Source: Luteimonas marina
GTDB taxonomy: Bacteria; Pseudomonadota; Gammaproteobacteria; Xanthomonadales; Xanthomonadaceae
Reading direction: 5' to 3'
NCBI RefSeq assembly: GCF_007859325.1
Contig: NZ_VOHK01000001.1
Span: 744,001 to 808,000 of the forward strand
DNA: 64,000 nucleotides
The translations under genes and the position numbers were made by a program. The notes below the pieces were generated by a model. The model saw nothing but the letters and a program-made list of their open reading frames with translations. It was not told where the DNA came from and searched no databases. Shown here one piece after another: positions 60,209 to 64,000 of this stretch (its first letter is position 1; every line of letters starts with the position of its first letter).

Positions 60209-60757
60209 ATGATTCCAGCCCCGCTGAACTTCCAGAAGTGGATCGAGGACAACCGCCACCTGCTCAAGCCGCCGGTGGGCAACAAGTGCATCTACGACGG
60301 TGACTTCATCGTCATGGTCGTCGGCGGCCCCAACGCCCGCACCGACTACCACTGGGAGGAAGGCCCGGAGTGGTTCTACCAGCTCGAGGGCGAGATGACC
60401 CTGCGCATCCAGGAGGACGGAAAGGTCCGCGACATCCCGATCCGCGCCGGCGAAGCCTTCCTGCTGCCGCCGCGCGTGCCGCATTCCCCGCAGCGCGCCG
60501 AAGGCTCGATCGGCCTGGTGATCGAACGCAGGCGCCTGCCGCACGAGGACGACGGCCTGCTCTGGTTCTGCGAGAACTGCAACGAAAAGGTCTACGAGGA
60601 GTATTTCCACCTCAATGACATCGAGCAGGACTTCTTCCGCGTCTTCGAGACCTTCTACCGCAGCGACGAACTGCGCACCTGCCGGGCCTGCGGCCACCTC
60701 AACCCCCGCCCGACCCGCTACGAGATGCAGGCCGATTCGCAGGCCGACATCACCTGA
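60209..60757 (+). CDS. nbaC: 3-hydroxyanthranilate 3,4-dioxygenase
   Basis: A 182-residue cupin extradiol dioxygenase that opens 3-hydroxyanthranilate to 2-amino-3-carboxymuconate semialdehyde. The Fe(II) ligands are His48, Glu54 and His92; substrate-binding Arg44 and Arg96 are present. The C-terminal rubredoxin-like pairs Cys121/Cys124 and Cys158/Cys161, typical of bacterial enzymes, are intact. CCGGAG lies upstream of the ATG. It lies between the RidA-type deaminase and ACMS decarboxylase genes. Confidence 0.96.
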   Translation: MIPAPLNFQKWIEDNRHLLKPPVGNKCIYDGDFIVMVVGGPNARTDYHWEEGPEWFYQLEGEMTLRIQEDGKVRDIPIRAGEAFLLPPRVPHSPQRAEGSIGLVIERRRLPHEDDGLLWFCENCNEKVYEEYFHLNDIEQDFFRVFETFYRSDELRTCRACGHLNPRPTRYEMQADSQADIT

Positions 60758-60767
60758 GCCGCGGCGC

Positions 60768-61793
60768 ATGCTCAAGATCGACATCCACGCCCACTACCTC
60801 CCGCGCGACTGGCCCGACCTCGCGCGCAGGTACGGCGAGGCGCGCTTCCCGGTGATCCACCACACCGAGGACGGCCGCCACCGGATCTACAAGGACGGCC
60901 GCTTCTTCCGCGAGATCTGGTCCAAGACCTGGGACGCGCAGGAACGCATCGACGACTACGCCCGCTTCGGCGTGCAGGTGCAGGTGATCAGCACGGTGCC
61001 GGTGATGTTCAGCTACTGGGCGAAACCTGCCCACGCGCTGGAGCTGCACCAGGCGCTCAACGACCACATGGCGCAGACCTGCCGCGACTTCCCGCGCCAC
61101 TACGCCGGCATCGGCACGGTGCCGCTGCAGTCGCCGCGGCTGGCGGTGCAGGAGCTCGAGCGCTGCATGGACCAGCTCGGCCTGCAGGGCGTGCAGATCG
61201 GCTCGCACGTGCAGTGTCCCGACGGCGCGCACTGGAACCTCGACGCGCCGGAGCTGTTCCCGTTCTTCGAGGCCGCTGCCGACCTCGGCGCCGCGATCCT
61301 CGTGCATCCCTGGGACATGATGGGCACGGACACGATGCCGAAATACTGGCTGCCGTGGCTGGTGGGCATGCCGGCCGAGCAGTCGCGCGCGGCCTGCTGC
61401 CTCGTGTTCGGCGGCGTGCTGGAGCGGCTGCCGAAGCTCAAGGCGTGCATGGCCCACGGCGGCGGCAGCTTCCCCTACACGATCGGCCGCATCGAGCACG
61501 GCTTCAACATGCGGCCCGACCTGGTCGCCACCGACAACCCGCACAACCCGCGCGACTACCTGCGCAGGCTCTACTTCGATTCCTGGGTCGCCGACCCGCG
61601 CGCGCTGCAGTACCTGCTCGATACCTGCGGCGTGGACCGGGTGATGCTCGGCACCGACTATCCCTTCCCGCTCGGCGAACAGGTGCCGGGCGCGGGCATC
61701 GAGGAGATCGCGCTCGAAGAGGCCGCGAAGGCGCGCCTGTACCACGGCACCGCGCTGGAGTGGCTGGGGGTGCCGCTGTCGCGCTTCGCCTGA
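60768..61793 (+). CDS. nbaD: 2-amino-3-carboxymuconate-6-semialdehyde decarboxylase (ACMSD)
   Basis: A 341-residue amidohydrolase-fold zinc decarboxylase. Metal ligands are His7 and His9 (IDIHAHYL), His180 (LVHPWD) and Asp297 (GTDYPFP); His230 (AHGGGSFPYTIGR) is the catalytic His. It removes CO2 from the dioxygenase product, sending carbon to 2-aminomuconate rather than to quinolinate/NAD. It starts 10 bases after the dioxygenase stop. Length matches the Pseudomonas enzyme. Confidence 0.96.
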   Translation: MLKIDIHAHYLPRDWPDLARRYGEARFPVIHHTEDGRHRIYKDGRFFREIWSKTWDAQERIDDYARFGVQVQVISTVPVMFSYWAKPAHALELHQALNDHMAQTCRDFPRHYAGIGTVPLQSPRLAVQELERCMDQLGLQGVQIGSHVQCPDGAHWNLDAPELFPFFEAAADLGAAILVHPWDMMGTDTMPKYWLPWLVGMPAEQSRAACCLVFGGVLERLPKLKACMAHGGGSFPYTIGRIEHGFNMRPDLVATDNPHNPRDYLRRLYFDSWVADPRALQYLLDTCGVDRVMLGTDYPFPLGEQVPGAGIEEIALEEAAKARLYHGTALEWLGVPLSRFA

Positions 61794-61813
61794 CGCGATC
61801 GCGACGCGCGGGC

Positions 61814-62836
61814 TCAGGGCGCGGGGCGTACGTGGTCGTTGCTCAGCAGGAACCCGTCGCGCACCAGCGACCACCACAGGTAGCGCCGCCGCTCCATGCC
61901 GGCAACACGCCACGGCAGCGCCCGGCTGCCGCGGAGGTCGTAGACCGGCATGTCCTGGACGTGCAGGTGCAGATGGGCGAAGTCCGAGTTCCCCGAGTTG
62001 CCGGCGCGGGCGATCTCCTGCCCCGCGCGCACCCGCTCGCCTTCCTTCACCAGGACGCTGCCGCGGCGGAAGTGCGCCAGGGCCACGTGGCGACCCTCGT
62101 CGATGCGGATGATCACGTGATTGCCGGGCAGGACCTCGCGGCTGGCGCCGTCCGGATGGCCGTCGATCGCGTGCACGACCACGCCATCCACCGGCGACAG
62201 CACTTTCGCGCCGAAGGTGCAGGAGTCTTCCTGGCGGCCGCCATCGCCGCGGAACAACCGTCCGTCGTCGCAGAGCGCAGCGAGGTCGGCGGCATATTTC
62301 TGCGAAGCGATCCGGTCGTGGTGGTTCGTGGCGCCGCTGGCGCCCGCGCCGGTCGCGACCCAGGTCCCCTCGAACGGCACCCGCGCCAGCACCACGGTGT
62401 CCGCGAGCGGCGGGTAGGCGAAGGCGCGCGCCGCGCCGAGGACGAACAGCAGCCCGAGCGCGCCGAGCGCGAACGTCGCCAGCGCGCCCAGCCCCCACAG
62501 CCAGGCGCGTCGCCTGCGCGGCAACCACGCCGCCAGGACGACCTCAAGCAGCACGTAGGCCGCGAAGGCGATCGCGAAGCCGGCCTGCAGCGGCGCCGGC
62601 ATGAAGAACGTCCCGCGCTGCAGCACGAACAGGCTGGCCAGCAGTCCCAGCCCGAACAGCACCAGCGCGACCACGCGCAGACCCTGGACCAGGCGGACCG
62701 TCAGCGGCATGTGCCGCAACCCCGCACGCTCCCCGCGCGAGCGCCACGCCCACGCCGCGCGCGCCAGCAGCAGCACCGCGAACAGGGCGGTCCCGACCAG
62801 CGCGGCGGTGCGCATCAACTGCTCGAATTCGGCCAT
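61814..62836 (-). CDS. Multi-pass membrane protein with M23 peptidase domain
   Basis: A 340-residue protein. Four hydrophobic helices occupy roughly residues 8-30, 45-70, 82-105 and 112-138, followed by a periplasmic domain. The M23 (LytM-type) zinc motifs are ATNHHDR (His-x3-Asp type region, about 168-175) and HLHLHVQD (HxH, about 285). The domain also has the typical GNHVIIRIDEGRHVALAHFRRGSVLVKEGERVRAGQEI. It is a likely cell-wall endopeptidase or activator. It is transcribed against the kynurenine genes, splitting kynU from the rest. Confidence 0.88.
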   Translation of the reverse strand: MAEFEQLMRTAALVGTALFAVLLLARAAWAWRSRGERAGLRHMPLTVRLVQGLRVVALVLFGLGLLASLFVLQRGTFFMPAPLQAGFAIAFAAYVLLEVVLAAWLPRRRRAWLWGLGALATFALGALGLLFVLGAARAFAYPPLADTVVLARVPFEGTWVATGAGASGATNHHDRIASQKYAADLAALCDDGRLFRGDGGRQEDSCTFGAKVLSPVDGVVVHAIDGHPDGASREVLPGNHVIIRIDEGRHVALAHFRRGSVLVKEGERVRAGQEIARAGNSGNSDFAHLHLHVQDMPVYDLRGSRALPWRVAGMERRRYLWWSLVRDGFLLSNDHVRPAP

Positions 62837-62946
62837 CGCCGCCCCCCGAGGCTCCCCAGCCAGCGGTCCACCCTACCGGCCGCCCGGGCGCGGATCAATG
62901 CCCGGTGCCACATGTCCGCCACCATGCAGCCGCCTACAATGCGGCC

Positions 62947-64000
62947 ATGACCGACCCCTTCTCCGAAGCCGGCGCCCACGCGCTCGACGCCGCCGATCCG
63001 CTGCGCGCCTTGCGCGACGAATTCCTGATCCCGCGCCACGGCGGCGTCGAGCAGGCCTACTTCTGCGGCAATTCGCTGGGCCTGCAGCCGAAGGGCGCGC
63101 GCGCGCACGTCGAGGAAGTGCTGGACAAGTGGGCGACCGAGGCGGTCGAGGGCCACTTCACCGGGCAGGCGCAGTGGATGCCCTACCACGAGCTGGTGCG
63201 CGATCCGCTGGCCGAAGTCGTCGGCGCGCTGCCGTCGGAAGTGGTGGCGATGAACTCGCTGACCACCAACCTGCACCTGATGATGGTCAGCTTCTACCAG
63301 CCCACGATCGAGCGCACCGCGATCCTGGTCGAGGCCGGCAGCTTCCCGTCGGACCGCTATGCGGTGGAATCGCAGCTCAAGTATCGCGGACTGCCGCCGA
63401 AGCACACGCTGATCGAGGTGGAACCGGACAACGCCGACGGCACCTTCTCGATGGAGGCGATCGAACGCGCGATCCGGGACAACGGCCAGCGACTCGCCCT
63501 GGTGCTGTGGCCCGGCGTGCAGTACCGCACCGGGCAGGCCTTCGACCTGGCGGAGATCGCGCGCATCGCCCACGACGTCGGCGCCATCGCCGGCTTCGAC
63601 CTCGCCCACGCGGTGGGCAACCTGCCGCTGCGGCTGCACGACAGCGGCGCCGACTTCGCCGTCTGGTGCCACTACAAGTACCTCAATGCCGGCCCGGGGG
63701 CGGTCGCCGGCTGTTTCGTGCACGAGCGCCACGCGCGCACGCAGCGCCCGCGCTTCGCCGGCTGGTGGGGACACGAGCCGGACACCCGCTTCCGCATGGG
63801 GCCGGAGTTCGTGCCCACGCCCGGCGCCGACGGCTGGCAGCTGAGCAACCCGCCGATCCTCGGGCTCGCGCCGCTGCGCGCGTCGCTGGACCTGTTCGCG
63901 CGGGCGGGGATGCCCGCGCTGCGCGCGAAGTCGGAGCGGCTGACCGGCTACCTCGAAGCCCTGATCGACGCCCGCCTGCGCGACGCGCTGCAGGTCGTCA
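62947..64000 (+). CDS. kynU: Kynureninase (3' end beyond window)
   Basis: The first 351 residues of a PLP enzyme that cleaves (3-hydroxy)kynurenine to (3-hydroxy)anthranilate and alanine. The PLP Lys244 lies in WCHYKYLNAGPGA, with the preceding FDLAHAVGNLPL Asp/His region, SLTTNLHLMM near the phosphate site and RFAGWWGH. About 70-80 residues are expected beyond base 64000. It supplies the substrate of the dioxygenase encoded at 60209. Confidence 0.95.
   Translation, partial: MTDPFSEAGAHALDAADPLRALRDEFLIPRHGGVEQAYFCGNSLGLQPKGARAHVEEVLDKWATEAVEGHFTGQAQWMPYHELVRDPLAEVVGALPSEVVAMNSLTTNLHLMMVSFYQPTIERTAILVEAGSFPSDRYAVESQLKYRGLPPKHTLIEVEPDNADGTFSMEAIERAIRDNGQRLALVLWPGVQYRTGQAFDLAEIARIAHDVGAIAGFDLAHAVGNLPLRLHDSGADFAVWCHYKYLNAGPGAVAGCFVHERHARTQRPRFAGWWGHEPDTRFRMGPEFVPTPGADGWQLSNPPILGLAPLRASLDLFARAGMPALRAKSERLTGYLEALIDARLRDALQVV

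Overview
The window looks like chromosome from a high-G+C gammaproteobacterium of the Xanthomonadaceae/Lysobacteraceae type. The evidence is gene content and order: ppsR/ppsA divergent, tadA-AKR-guaA-guaB, rlmN-pilF-rodZ-yfgM-bamB-der, a bacterial kynurenine-degradation cluster, and many intergenic inverted repeats ending in GTCAT/ATGAC. No 16S gene is present, so genus is not fixed.

Region 1 (1-10941) is accessory DNA of mixed origin. It holds a truncated mercury-resistance operon (merT tail, merP, merA), an ISL3-type transposase and an unrecognised protein with a possible PD-(D/E)XK nuclease core. Next come a divergent tyrosine recombinase and KfrA-like coiled-coil protein resembling the TnpS/TnpT resolution module of Tn4651/Tn5041-group transposons, then an orphan Xre/ParS-like protein. 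A 1.2 kb gene-poor stretch follows, with four iteron-like repeats and a 21-bp-arm palindrome, and the region ends with a TniQ-like gene. A 28-bp sequence closely resembling a XerCD dif site (10914-10941) lies at its right edge, beyond which base composition and gene order become ordinary chromosome.

Region 2 (11002-26920) has a small membrane protein, tRNA-Ala(GGC) and tRNA-Glu(TTC), and small conserved proteins. It continues with ppsR and ppsA (PEP synthase and its regulator), orn, tadA, an aldo/keto reductase, guaB-guaA (GMP synthesis), folD, a lipase-like hydrolase and two paralogous DUF2272 secreted proteins.

Region 3 (27002-37030) carries molybdenum cofactor genes (moeB with an N-terminal rhodanese, moeA, mobA) and then a run of envelope and ribosome-biogenesis genes: der, bamB, yfgM-like, rodZ, pilF, rlmN, ndk. 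Region 4 (37193-41595) is a fatty-acid oxidation unit: a PsrA-like TetR regulator with a matching operator, an HAD/ECH fusion protein and a thiolase.

Region 5 (41777-54827) has a CHASE/PAS histidine kinase, tmRNA, small secreted proteins, an OmpA-family lipoprotein, a WS/DGAT acyltransferase, alr, dnaB, rplI-rpsR-rpsF, an A-type Fe-S carrier and asnS. Region 6 (55095-64000) contains a PaiB-like FMN protein, an SDR lacking the usual catalytic residues, endonuclease VIII and a kynurenine catabolic cluster. That cluster is aldehyde dehydrogenase, carbonic anhydrase, RidA-type deaminase, 3-hydroxyanthranilate dioxygenase, ACMS decarboxylase and a kynureninase cut by the window end; an M23 peptidase interrupts it on the other strand.

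No CRISPR array or rRNA gene was seen. Start codons were adjusted by ribosome-binding sites, family length or overlaps where stated.
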